9,773 bases of DNA from an uncultured Lachnospiraceae bacterium (GCA_910585075.1 CAJUED010000085.1:1-9773), one strand, 5' to 3'. Positions 1 to 7,293 are shown, counted from the first letter of the stretch. Notes: generated by a model not told the origin, from the letters alone. Made by a program: numbers and translations.

Positions 1-30
1 GATGGCAGAAAAAATTTATATTTTTTTCAC

Positions 31-55
31 TGTCTACTTGACGGGGAGCAGTTCA
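31..55. mobile_element. Probable terminal inverted repeat of an IS3-like insertion sequence, body outside the window
   Basis: Read inward (leftward) from position 55, the sequence begins TGAACTGCTCCCC and continues GTCAAGTAGACAG. It therefore starts with the TG dinucleotide and C-rich block typical of IS3-family ends (IS150-like layout), as I remember them. The element would extend left past position 1, so neither its transposase nor its other end can be seen. It ends 22 nt beyond the stop codon of the DUF5722 gene, and no terminator is visible between them. No target duplication can be checked. The call rests on resemblance alone. Confidence 0.45.
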
Positions 56-77
56 CTTTGGCAGCTTTTGTATCCTT

Positions 78-2285
78 TTATCTTATAATCTGATTCCAAC
101 TGGAAATCCCTATGATATCCTTGGCAAAATTGGTATATGTGTCGCGCTCCGGCGTGTCAATGTATTTAAACACATTATAAATCTGTTTGTGTCCTCCGCC
201 CCCATTGGACAGGCCAAAAGCTAGTCCCTGGGCCACTTCCTCCCCGGCGTCCGTCTCCCGGTTTAACAAAAATCCGTCAATCTCCGGATAAGCCTCCACT
301 TTATAATACGCATAGGCAAAAGCCGCCGCCTGCAGCGCTTCCCCTGCATGGGAAGTATACCCCTGCTCGCTGAGCAGAATGCTGCGCACCTCACCTTTAC
401 TGTTGCGGAAGTGCTCCTGCTTCATATAATTAACCAAAACCTCTATATTGGCCATAGTGATCATGGAAGTTCCCGCGCTGTGCTCCACATATCTGGAAGG
501 CGCCCAGGTTCTGGCCTCCGTCAGTGGAACATTGTAAGGGTGCTGGGCCACACCCCAGTCAATATCCCCCTTGGATGCAATATTTCGGTTAAACACATCC
601 AGAATATCCCTGCCATCATAATTGGTGTTGTTCTTAATATTCCTGTCCCACTGCTGGTCAATGGAAATATAGACCCGGGCGCTGCTGCTGACGCTCTTAA
701 TAGCCGTGTAGAATACCCGGAATGCCTTGGCATACTCCTCCACATAGGTTTCCACGTCCGTATAAGCCATATGGTTCCACTCTTTCCGGGCATTGATTTC
801 ATTGGCAATGATCCAGTTGGAAATCCGCCCGTGGGTGTTATCCGAATACCGCTCCGCCAGAAAAGAGCCAACTGCCGCCATATACTCCACGCCGGATTCC
901 TCCGCCCCGTTAAACATGTAATAGGGAGCCGAACCGCCGCCTCTTGCCTGAGGATGAATCAGCTGGGTATAAGCGGGAGAATAGTTATTTAAAATAATCG
1001 CCGTGGTGGTAATACCTTTTGCCGTCAATGTTCCAAATACAATATCGTATTCCGCCACCACCTGCCCGTTAAAAGCATAGGTTTTTCCGTTGTAAGTATA
1101 ATGAATCGTGGGATAAGCCGCACTGCTGGTAGGCCCAAGCAGTCTGGCAACCGGTATATTGTAAGCCGCCTGCTTTACGCCCAAATCATCCAATTCCCCG
1201 CCCCGCAGCTTATTGGGGTCTACCAGAAGCCCTTTTTTGGACGCGGGCTGCTGGAACACGGAGCCAAACCTGGCAATTGCTTCAGGATTTGTAATATAGC
1301 TGGGCGTGCTCACCGGCACATACTGCCCGTCCTTTTTCACCGCAATCACAAATTTTTTGTAAAGGCGGCTTCCTGCAAGATTATAATTAAGACCGGCCTT
1401 AAGACTAATGGCAGCGTCCTTATAATCTCTGTCCAGATATTCGCTTCCCTCAGGGATACTGCTGTCATATGTATTCAACGCAAAAAGATAATAAAACTTG
1501 TCATCACTCTTTGGAATGCCGTCCCCCTCCAAAGTGACTGAAACCCTTTTGTTATCGTCAATCACGCATTCCGTTATATCTGCAAAGTCCGCAGGGTTTT
1601 CCGGCAGTTCCTTGCTTGCGGGACGCTTTTTATAGGAATTCCAAACAGCCCCTCCCGCCGTCACAATATGGTTGGTCACATCATCGCCGATTTCATCTTC
1701 TTCCTCAGGCACTTCGATTTCTTCCCTGATATTTCCGGTGTCAGGAATACCGGGCGTATCCGGTATCTGCGCATCCTGCCCCGGCTCCTCTCTTTTTAAT
1801 GTAAAAAGAAGAACCACCGCGACCGCCGCAGCCAAAAGAATGCCCCCAATCAAAATCCCCATTCTTTTGACCAGCTTCTGCGTATCATTTCTGCCTCTTT
1901 TATTTAACCTTCGTTTTTTAGCGCGCTTTATCTTTTCCCGCTTTCTCTTTGCACGTTTTTCTTTTATTGCCCTGTCCTTTTCCGCCCTGTCCTTCTTTAC
2001 ATTGTTCTTTTTTTCATTATCTGTCTTTTTGCTGTCTGTTTTTTCAGTATCGGTCTTTGTGCTATCTATCTTTTCAGTATTGGCCTTTGCGTTGTCTACC
2101 GTTTCCGCATCGGTCTTTGCATTGTCTTCTGTTTTGGCATCGGTTTTTGTGTTGTCTGCTGTTTCGGCATCAATCTTTGCGTTGTCTGCCGTTTCGGCAT
2201 CGGTCTTTGCGTTATCTGCCTTTTCAGTATCGGACATTGCGTTATCCGTTTCCGGTTTTTCGTTTTCTCCGGTCCTTAAATTCAT
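78..2285 (-). CDS. Membrane-anchored DUF5722 protein with decapeptide-repeat N-terminus, probable glycosidase-like fold
   Basis: 735 aa, last gene of the operon. Residues 15-104 are nine decapeptide repeats of the type NAKTDAETAD. Residues 105-141 are extremely rich in Lys and Arg. Residues 144-163 are one hydrophobic segment. With so much positive charge before it, this should be a signal anchor, leaving the repeats in the cytoplasm and residues 164-735 outside. After an acidic linker (about 165-205), the ectodomain matches my memory of DUF5722 proteins, which resemble TIM-barrel glycoside hydrolases. WIIANEINAR (Asn495-Glu496) looks like the acid/base Asn-Glu of clan GH-A, and LLSEQGYTS (Glu640) like the nucleophile strand; His582 sits in QHPYN. 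The substrate is unknown; a cell-envelope or dietary glycan is an inference. The start ATG shares an ATGA with the rarA stop, with AAGGA about 10 nt upstream, so translation is probably coupled. Confidence 0.85.
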   Translation of the reverse strand: MNLRTGENEKPETDNAMSDTEKADNAKTDAETADNAKIDAETADNTKTDAKTEDNAKTDAETVDNAKANTEKIDSTKTDTEKTDSKKTDNEKKNNVKKDRAEKDRAIKEKRAKRKREKIKRAKKRRLNKRGRNDTQKLVKRMGILIGGILLAAAVAVVLLFTLKREEPGQDAQIPDTPGIPDTGNIREEIEVPEEEDEIGDDVTNHIVTAGGAVWNSYKKRPASKELPENPADFADITECVIDDNKRVSVTLEGDGIPKSDDKFYYLFALNTYDSSIPEGSEYLDRDYKDAAISLKAGLNYNLAGSRLYKKFVIAVKKDGQYVPVSTPSYITNPEAIARFGSVFQQPASKKGLLVDPNKLRGGELDDLGVKQAAYNIPVARLLGPTSSAAYPTIHYTYNGKTYAFNGQVVAEYDIVFGTLTAKGITTTAIILNNYSPAYTQLIHPQARGGGSAPYYMFNGAEESGVEYMAAVGSFLAERYSDNTHGRISNWIIANEINARKEWNHMAYTDVETYVEEYAKAFRVFYTAIKSVSSSARVYISIDQQWDRNIKNNTNYDGRDILDVFNRNIASKGDIDWGVAQHPYNVPLTEARTWAPSRYVEHSAGTSMITMANIEVLVNYMKQEHFRNSKGEVRSILLSEQGYTSHAGEALQAAAFAYAYYKVEAYPEIDGFLLNRETDAGEEVAQGLAFGLSNGGGGHKQIYNVFKYIDTPERDTYTNFAKDIIGISSWNQIIR
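1974..2243 (-). repeat. Nine tandem 30-bp/decapeptide repeats inside the DUF5722 gene
   Basis: The stretch encodes residues 15-104 as nine in-register ten-residue units with consensus N-A-K-T-D-A-E-T-A-D. Central copies (residues 25-44 and 55-64) are nearly identical. The outer ones drift towards S-K-K-T-D-N-E-K and then merge into the Lys/Arg-rich segment. The peptide is highly charged, poor in hydrophobic residues and probably disordered or weakly helical. The strong DNA similarity between units suggests growth by slippage or unequal recombination, so the copy number may vary between strains. Confidence 0.9.
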
Positions 2286-3619
2286 CTCTTTTCGTTTCCT
2301 TCTTTTTGTTTGATGCGTTTCATGTGTTCCTTTATTTTTACCTCATACCCGTTTCCCGAAGGATGATAAAACTCCTTTCCCGTAAGCTCATAGGGAAGAT
2401 ATTGCTGCTCCACATAATGATTGGGATAATCATGGGCATACAGATACCCGGCACCGTGCCCTAACTTTGCGGCCCCTTTATAATGGGCGTCCTGCAAATG
2501 AGTCGGTATGGGAAGATTTCCTGTTTTTTCCACCATTTCCATGGCCTCTCCTATAGCCTTAACGCAGGCATTGCTCTTGGGCGCACAGGCCACATAAAGA
2601 GCCGCCTGAGACAAAATAATCTGGGCCTCCGGCATCCCCACACGCTCCGCTGCCAGGGATGCATTCACCGCCACCTGAATCGCCTGGGGGTCCGCATTCC
2701 CCACATCCTCGGCCGCACAGATCATAATCCTTCTTGCCACAAAGGTCACACTCTCCCCGGCATAAAGCATCCTGGCCAGATAGTAAACCGCCGCCTCCGG
2801 GTCAGACCCTCTCATACTTTTAATAAAAGCCGAGATTGTGTCGTAATGATTGTCACCTGACTTATCATAGCGCACCACACGCTTTTGAATACATTCCTGG
2901 GCTACCTCCAGGGTAATATGTATCTTCCCATCCTCCGCCCGCTGGGTGGTCATAATCCCAAGCTCAATGGCGTTCAAAGCATGCCTTGCATCCCCTCCCG
3001 CCATATCCGCCAGAAACTCCATGGCGTCGTCCTCAATCACAGCGTCATAAGCGCCCATTCCCTTATCCGTATCATAGACAGCCCTGCGCAATAATTCCTT
3101 TATATCCTCCTTCTCAAGAGGCTTAAGTTCAAAAATAACAGACCTTGAAAGAAGGGCCCCATTTACTTCAAAATAAGGATTCTCCGTGGTGGCACCAATG
3201 AGTATCACCGTGCCATCTTCTACAAAGGGAAGCAGATAATCCTGCTGGCTCTTATTAAAGCGGTGTATCTCGTCAATAAAAAGTATGGTCTTTTTTCCAT
3301 ACATTCCCATGGTATCTTTGGCCCCTTTTACGACCTCCTCCATGTCCTTTTTTCCGGCCACAGTGGCGTTAATCTGGGTAAACTCCGCACTGGTGGTCTT
3401 GGCAATCACCTTGGCAAGAGTGGTTTTCCCCGTTCCCGGAGGCCCATAAAAAATCAGGGAGCTGAGCTTATCCGCCTTGATCGCCCGGTACAGCAGCCTG
3501 TCCTTCCCAATAATATGCTGCTGCCCCACCACCTCCTCCAGGGTAGCGGGCCGCAGCCGGGCCGCTAAGGGAGACTCCTTCTCCATACTGTTCTTCCGCA
3601 TATATTCAAATAAATCCAT
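2282..3619 (-). CDS. rarA: Replication-associated recombination protein A (RarA/MgsA), AAA+ ATPase
   Basis: 445 aa, the normal length for the family (447 in E. coli). RarA is a clamp-loader-like AAA+ ATPase that acts at stalled or gapped replication forks in the cytoplasm. Visible motifs in order: Walker A GPPGTGKTT (59-67), Walker B LFIDE (113-117), sensor-1 region ATTENP (143-148), arginine finger in LLSRS (Arg159), sensor-2 region GGDARHALN (208-216), then the RarA C-terminal tetramerisation domain with DVGNADPQA (305-313) and the NHYVEQQYLP motif (400-409). The ATG is preceded by AGGA that overlaps the TGA stop of the carboxypeptidase gene (TGAGGA, 6 nt spacing); the gap between the two genes is 9 nt. 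Its own stop overlaps the start of the DUF5722 gene. No key residue appears to be missing. Confidence 0.96.
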   Translation of the reverse strand: MDLFEYMRKNSMEKESPLAARLRPATLEEVVGQQHIIGKDRLLYRAIKADKLSSLIFYGPPGTGKTTLAKVIAKTTSAEFTQINATVAGKKDMEEVVKGAKDTMGMYGKKTILFIDEIHRFNKSQQDYLLPFVEDGTVILIGATTENPYFEVNGALLSRSVIFELKPLEKEDIKELLRRAVYDTDKGMGAYDAVIEDDAMEFLADMAGGDARHALNAIELGIMTTQRAEDGKIHITLEVAQECIQKRVVRYDKSGDNHYDTISAFIKSMRGSDPEAAVYYLARMLYAGESVTFVARRIMICAAEDVGNADPQAIQVAVNASLAAERVGMPEAQIILSQAALYVACAPKSNACVKAIGEAMEMVEKTGNLPIPTHLQDAHYKGAAKLGHGAGYLYAHDYPNHYVEQQYLPYELTGKEFYHPSGNGYEVKIKEHMKRIKQKEGNEKR

Positions 3620-3628
3620 GGTAATTCC

Positions 3629-4969
3629 TCATTCCAAAAACTGCTTATACAACCCGGAGTGGTCATAAATGCATCTCCAGGGACTGTTGGCCATCACCGT
3701 CACACACACATATCCTTTTCCGTCCTTACTTTCCGCATAGCTTGCCGCACAGCTTCCCGACTGCTCCACATACCCGGTCTTTGCATAGACAACCTCCCCG
3801 CCGCTGTCCTTATCCTCAATCCTTCGCAAAAACCAGTTAGAAAGCTCAATTCCCTCCGGATGCTGCTCTGTCTCCGAAGTCGTGTAAATATGCGCCGACA
3901 AAAAATCTCTGCACATTTCGTTGTCCACAGCCGCCTCCAGAATCATGGCGATATCGTAAACCGTAGAATAATGATCCTCGTCAAAAACCCCGACACAGTT
4001 GGTAAAATGAGAGGTTTCCGACAGACCAAGTTCTTCCAGCTTCTCATTCATCAGCTCCACAAAGGCCTCCTGGCTCCCCGCCACATAAACCGCAAGCCCT
4101 ACCGCCGCATCCGCACCGGAAGGAAGCACCGTTCCATAAAACAAATCCCGCACCGTCACAACCTCATCCTTGTCAAACCCGGCGCTGCTGCATTTATGCC
4201 TGAAACCATAATCTGTGATATCCAAAGTAATCGTTAAGGTGTCGTCCAAATCCTCCGGCTCTATATGCTCCGCCGCCACCAAGACAGTCAAAATCTTGGT
4301 CATGGAAGCCGGATTGATCCTTGTTTTGTAATCCTTCTGTGCAAGAATGCTTTCGCTTTCCAAATCAATCAACACCGCATATGCGCTGAAAAACTCATCT
4401 CCTGACGCAAGCATACTATCCAACGTTATTGTATTTTCCGTTGTGTTGGCTTTATGAATTTTTCCACGCCCCGATTCCTCTAAAAGCTCCCATGCGGCGG
4501 TTACCTGCGGCATGGCGCTTTGCTCCACCAAAGCGGCTCCACTGCCCCCCGGCAAAAAACCGCTGCCTTTTAAAAACTGCTGCATTACCTCTGCTTTTGA
4601 TGCAGGCTTTTCATTCGAACCGTCCGCTGCCGCTGTCTCAGCTGACCCTGTTTCGTCCTTCTGTTCTTCTTTATCTGCCTCGTCCGCCTGCACGGCCCCG
4701 GTATCTTCTCCTCCTTTTTCCCCCACAGCGCTATCTAAGACCTTCTCTTTTACATCTTCCTGCCGCTTTTCATCCCCGGCGCTTTTTATATCCGGCTGAC
4801 GTAACATCCTTACTCCAAAAAATGCCAGCATCAGCACAATAACCGTCCCTGCCACAGGAGGTGCAAATTTGCGAAACAGCATCTGCCTGCGTTTGCTGCG
4901 CTGCATCTGCTCAATCCGCTTTCTGTGCCGCTCCCGTGCCGCTTCTTCCTCATTTAATTGTTCTTCCAC
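3629..4969 (-). CDS. Membrane-anchored D-alanyl-D-alanine carboxypeptidase-like protein (peptidase S11)
   Basis: 446 aa. Enzymes of this family remove the terminal D-Ala of peptidoglycan pentapeptides outside the membrane. The N-terminus is basic (residues 12-34), followed by one membrane segment (about 38-53), so it looks like a signal anchor. An acidic, Lys/Glu-rich linker (about 64-125) leads to the catalytic domain (about 190-440). SxxK is SMTK (Ser222 nucleophile, Lys225), and the KTG motif is at 397-399 in YAKTGY. The second motif reads LPSGADAA (284-286), with Ala where S11 enzymes usually have Asn (SxN). There is no obvious C-terminal amphipathic anchor helix, which fits the N-terminal anchoring. 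The start is GTG, directly after the TAA of the upstream gene (TAAGTG), with GAGGAA 6 nt before it inside the last codons of that gene. It could belong to a non-canonical S11 subgroup; activity cannot be judged from sequence. Confidence 0.9.
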   Translation of the reverse strand: MEEQLNEEEAARERHRKRIEQMQRSKRRQMLFRKFAPPVAGTVIVLMLAFFGVRMLRQPDIKSAGDEKRQEDVKEKVLDSAVGEKGGEDTGAVQADEADKEEQKDETGSAETAAADGSNEKPASKAEVMQQFLKGSGFLPGGSGAALVEQSAMPQVTAAWELLEESGRGKIHKANTTENTITLDSMLASGDEFFSAYAVLIDLESESILAQKDYKTRINPASMTKILTVLVAAEHIEPEDLDDTLTITLDITDYGFRHKCSSAGFDKDEVVTVRDLFYGTVLPSGADAAVGLAVYVAGSQEAFVELMNEKLEELGLSETSHFTNCVGVFDEDHYSTVYDIAMILEAAVDNEMCRDFLSAHIYTTSETEQHPEGIELSNWFLRRIEDKDSGGEVVYAKTGYVEQSGSCAASYAESKDGKGYVCVTVMANSPWRCIYDHSGLYKQFLE

Positions 4970-6046
4970 TTATATTTCCTCATCTTCCCACAAAAATATT
5001 TTTTCCACCGGAATTTTTTTTTTCAGCGCCCGTACCATATACCCCTCCATTTTTTCCGTCAACTCTTTGGGATAATGATACACGCCCCCTGTATTACAAA
5101 AGGGGAACTGTACCACCGCCGAACAGGGCTGCTGCCTGCGCATCTTCCTCAAATAGTCCTGGGAAATCCGAAAGCTTCCCACGCTCACATCCTCAATCCA
5201 CTCCATATCCACCTGAGAAAATATGTCCTCAAGCATCTCGTCATACCACTGTTCCCAACCTCTGAAATAAATCATAGGGTCAAAACAAAGCCTTACCCGA
5301 AATCCCCTCTCCACTGCCCTCGCCACACATGCAATTCTCTGCTCCAGAGCCGGCGTCTTATGTTCACAGGCTTCAATCACCTTCTGCGGAGATAAGGTAA
5401 AACCGTAAATAACCCCTAGCACAGGAGACTTTGCCTGAAAATGCTCCTGCATAAGGCGGCTGCCTGCGGCTTTCGTTCGTATTTCAATGGTCAGCCTGTT
5501 TTCTATCTGCCTCTGAAAATTCTGTTCCTTTGAATTTATTTCTTCCACAAACCGAATCCATTCCTCCACGTATCCGGTCAGCCACTCCATTGCCAGTAAA
5601 TCCGTATCATAGGATATGCAAAGATAAAGAGGCCCTTTTGCAAGAAGGCCCTCCACCTCCCTGAAAATATCCTCTAAATTGACAAACACCACCATATTCC
5701 CGGAAGGGTACATTCCCTTCAAATAACAGTATTCACAGTCAAAAATACAGTTCATCACACAGGAAGTATAATAAAAATTCTCATTTCCAAAGCTTTGACA
5801 GACCGGCGCCCCTTTATATATAAGATTCCCGTGTTTTGCCCCGATAATCAGACTTCGGGCTCTGCTCTGCAGAATGCTGTTCTGCTTTTTTCTGTTAAAT
5901 ACATCCTTATAGTGCTCTGTTTCAATCACTGTTGCCCCCGGGAGCCTTTCCAGAATACGCCTGGTCCTTGGATGCTCCCGCACCTCCCGCTCCACATAAA
6001 CATGGGAAAAAGGAGGATTATAGTAGTCGTTTTTTGAATTCTTCAA
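4970..6046 (-). CDS. SPL-family radical SAM protein (spore photoproduct lyase-like)
   Basis: 358 aa from a TTG start at 6046. A longer reading from the ATG at 6154 (394 aa) is possible but adds a Cys/Arg-rich stretch unlike the family and overlaps the upstream gene by 137 nt. The TTG has GAAGGA about 9 nt upstream and cuts the overlap to 29 nt. The radical SAM cluster motif is C100-x3-C104-x2-C107 in NCIFDCEYCY, and the two Tyr flanking C107 (Tyr106, Tyr108) match the Tyr pair of B. subtilis SplB. Other family-like stretches are RTKAA (190-194), HKTPALEQRI (229-238) and FDPMI (255-259). SplB repairs the spore photoproduct thymine dimer during germination. By my alignment from memory, SplB's hydrogen-donor Cys141 falls on Tyr146 here, in ISYDTD; the nearest Cys is C143. 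It may thus be a related enzyme with another reaction. Cytoplasmic. Confidence 0.88.
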   Translation of the reverse strand: MKNSKNDYYNPPFSHVYVEREVREHPRTRRILERLPGATVIETEHYKDVFNRKKQNSILQSRARSLIIGAKHGNLIYKGAPVCQSFGNENFYYTSCVMNCIFDCEYCYLKGMYPSGNMVVFVNLEDIFREVEGLLAKGPLYLCISYDTDLLAMEWLTGYVEEWIRFVEEINSKEQNFQRQIENRLTIEIRTKAAGSRLMQEHFQAKSPVLGVIYGFTLSPQKVIEACEHKTPALEQRIACVARAVERGFRVRLCFDPMIYFRGWEQWYDEMLEDIFSQVDMEWIEDVSVGSFRISQDYLRKMRRQQPCSAVVQFPFCNTGGVYHYPKELTEKMEGYMVRALKKKIPVEKIFLWEDEEI

Positions 6047-6959
6047 GACACAGTTTTCCTTCTTTCCTGTCCCTGCACGGCAATTTCCCTTCCCGGTACA
6101 TCTCCTCCCTGACAGCAGCAATGTCCACACCGGATAACATGCCATAGCGGACATATTGACTCACAGTCGAAGCCATGGTACTGGAACAATGCATATCCCT
6201 GCACAGCTTTTCCACCTCGCCCTGTACCATAAAAGTTCCGGTCCGCACGTCCTCTTTCCCTATATTCCGCAGGCAGACGATGAACTCTGCGATTTTCTCC
6301 ACATTCCTTTCCATCAGTCCTTTAACCTGCTCCGGCGTCACCTTCCCGGCATCTCCATAATCTGACACCACTTTTAAAAAGCTCATCTGATGAGGCCCGA
6401 AATAATAGGCCCCCGCCTGATAAACCGCTGCCGCCTCCATATCATAAAGGAAAAAATCTTCTTCCCTCTTTTCTTTTACATAAGGCTTTCCACCTGTTAT
6501 GATCTGCGCTTCCGCAAAACCATGGCGGTAAAGAATATCCGGATAAAATGTCCGTCCTGTGGCCTGCTCCCTGATTTTATTGCACAAAAAAATATCTCCT
6601 TTCGTGCAAATCCCTTTTTCTCCATCCAGGCAAAGTCCGGCTTTACCCTCCCCGCTTCTTTCGGAGCAGTCCATTATTTCCTCCGGAAATGTATTACTTC
6701 CCTTAAGGGAGGCTTTTTCGCCCTGTATGCCCCCACAGATACCTATATTCATCAGAAAGTCTCTCTCTCCCGCTGCCCTGCATACATCAGCAACCGCCAC
6801 AGCCGCAGCAATTTCCCCTGTCCCTGATATTACCAGACAAATCTCTGCTTCCTGATTGCCAAAAACCTGAAACCGGCCCTGGGATATATCCTTTTTCAGC
6901 CCAAAATATGTAATAAGTGCCTGTGCCTCAGCATAAATTGCCGTTACAATATAAATCAT
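6018..6959 (-). CDS. Nucleoside phosphorylase/MTA-SAH nucleosidase-like protein with C-terminal extension
   Basis: 313 aa, first gene of the operon. Residues 1-232 look like the PNP_UDP_1 fold and keep MTAN landmarks at nearly the E. coli spacing: Glu11 after the first strand, SGTG (45-48), NIGICGG (71-77), YDMEAAA (Met174, Glu175 for ribose contact) and VSDYGD (Asp200 as the catalytic acid). MTAN cleaves methylthioadenosine, S-adenosylhomocysteine and 5'-deoxyadenosine to adenine plus a sugar. MTAN itself is only about 230 aa; the extra 80 residues here are helical-looking, with CSSTMASTVSQYVRYG (258-273) and DIAAVREEM, and I do not recognise them. The ATG is preceded by AAAGGA 5 nt away. 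Its end overlaps the SPL gene by 29 nt. Substrate is uncertain: purine nucleoside, futalosine-like or 5'-deoxyadenosine are all possible. Confidence 0.82.
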   Translation of the reverse strand: MIYIVTAIYAEAQALITYFGLKKDISQGRFQVFGNQEAEICLVISGTGEIAAAVAVADVCRAAGERDFLMNIGICGGIQGEKASLKGSNTFPEEIMDCSERSGEGKAGLCLDGEKGICTKGDIFLCNKIREQATGRTFYPDILYRHGFAEAQIITGGKPYVKEKREEDFFLYDMEAAAVYQAGAYYFGPHQMSFLKVVSDYGDAGKVTPEQVKGLMERNVEKIAEFIVCLRNIGKEDVRTGTFMVQGEVEKLCRDMHCSSTMASTVSQYVRYGMLSGVDIAAVREEMYREGKLPCRDRKEGKLCLEEFKKRLL

Positions 6960-6978
6960 GTAGATCCTTTATGCGCCC

Positions 6979-6994
6979 TTTGCATCAATGCAAA
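6979..6994. promoter_or_regulatory. Palindrome in the operon leader, possible operator
   Basis: TTTGCATcaATGCAAA is a perfect inverted repeat with 7-bp arms and a 2-nt centre. It lies between the predicted transcription start (near 7023) and the ribosome site of the nucleosidase gene, about 20 nt before the ATG. The 2-nt centre suits a protein-bound operator better than an RNA hairpin. No regulator gene is adjacent, so the binding protein is unknown. Confidence 0.45.
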
Positions 6995-7029
6995 TCTGAC
7001 GAAAATTCCGTATGTCGTGACAATTCTTT

Positions 7030-7058
7030 ATTATATACTGCAAAAAGTAATTTTACAA
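7030..7058 (-). promoter_or_regulatory. Sigma-A type promoter of the five-gene operon
   Basis: On the minus strand, TTGTAA (7053-7058) and a perfect TATAAT (7030-7035) are separated by 17 nt. The start point would be near 7023, giving a leader of about 64 nt before the ATG at 6959. It is the best promoter upstream of the nucleosidase gene in the correct direction, and no comparable site lies between the downstream genes, which are packed too tightly. Confidence 0.6.
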
Positions 7059-7209
7059 GTAACTATTCGCCCTTCACAGTTTCCAAGTTTCGGATGCCCA
7101 AGTTTCGGATTATCTTCAGCGGCCAGCCAAAAGCCAGCATTGCATGAATCCCAAAAGCAACAGTTCTGTTTTTGCACTGTTTTCACATTTAAATTTAAAA
7201 ATCATACTG

Positions 7210-7238
7210 TTGACATCTCAAATTGCATGCGATATTAT
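7210..7238 (+). promoter_or_regulatory. Near-consensus sigma-A promoter pointing right, no obvious gene next to it
   Basis: TTGACA (7210-7215) is perfect, the spacer is exactly 17 nt, and the -10 box is TATTAT (7233-7238). The spacer contains the palindrome GCATGC (7225-7230). The start point would be near 7245, about 450 nt before the next plus-strand gene at 7696. It may drive that gene with a long leader, make a small or antisense RNA, or be a leftover from a lost gene. Confidence 0.6.
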
Positions 7239-7293
7239 AAATGCACTAAATAATATTTTGGTCCGTCGGCCTATAGCAGTATATATCGGACTG

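Noticed and set aside
1672..2464. Plus-strand frames rich in Ser, Phe and Leu opposite the DUF5722 repeat
   Set aside because: They are antisense shadows of the decapeptide repeat, whose regular codons keep the opposite frames open. They have no ribosome site or family content.
6047..6154. 36-residue N-terminal extension of the SPL-like protein from the ATG at 6154
   Set aside because: It overlaps the nucleosidase gene by 137 nt, has no family-like content, and a TTG at 6046 has a well-spaced GAAGGA.
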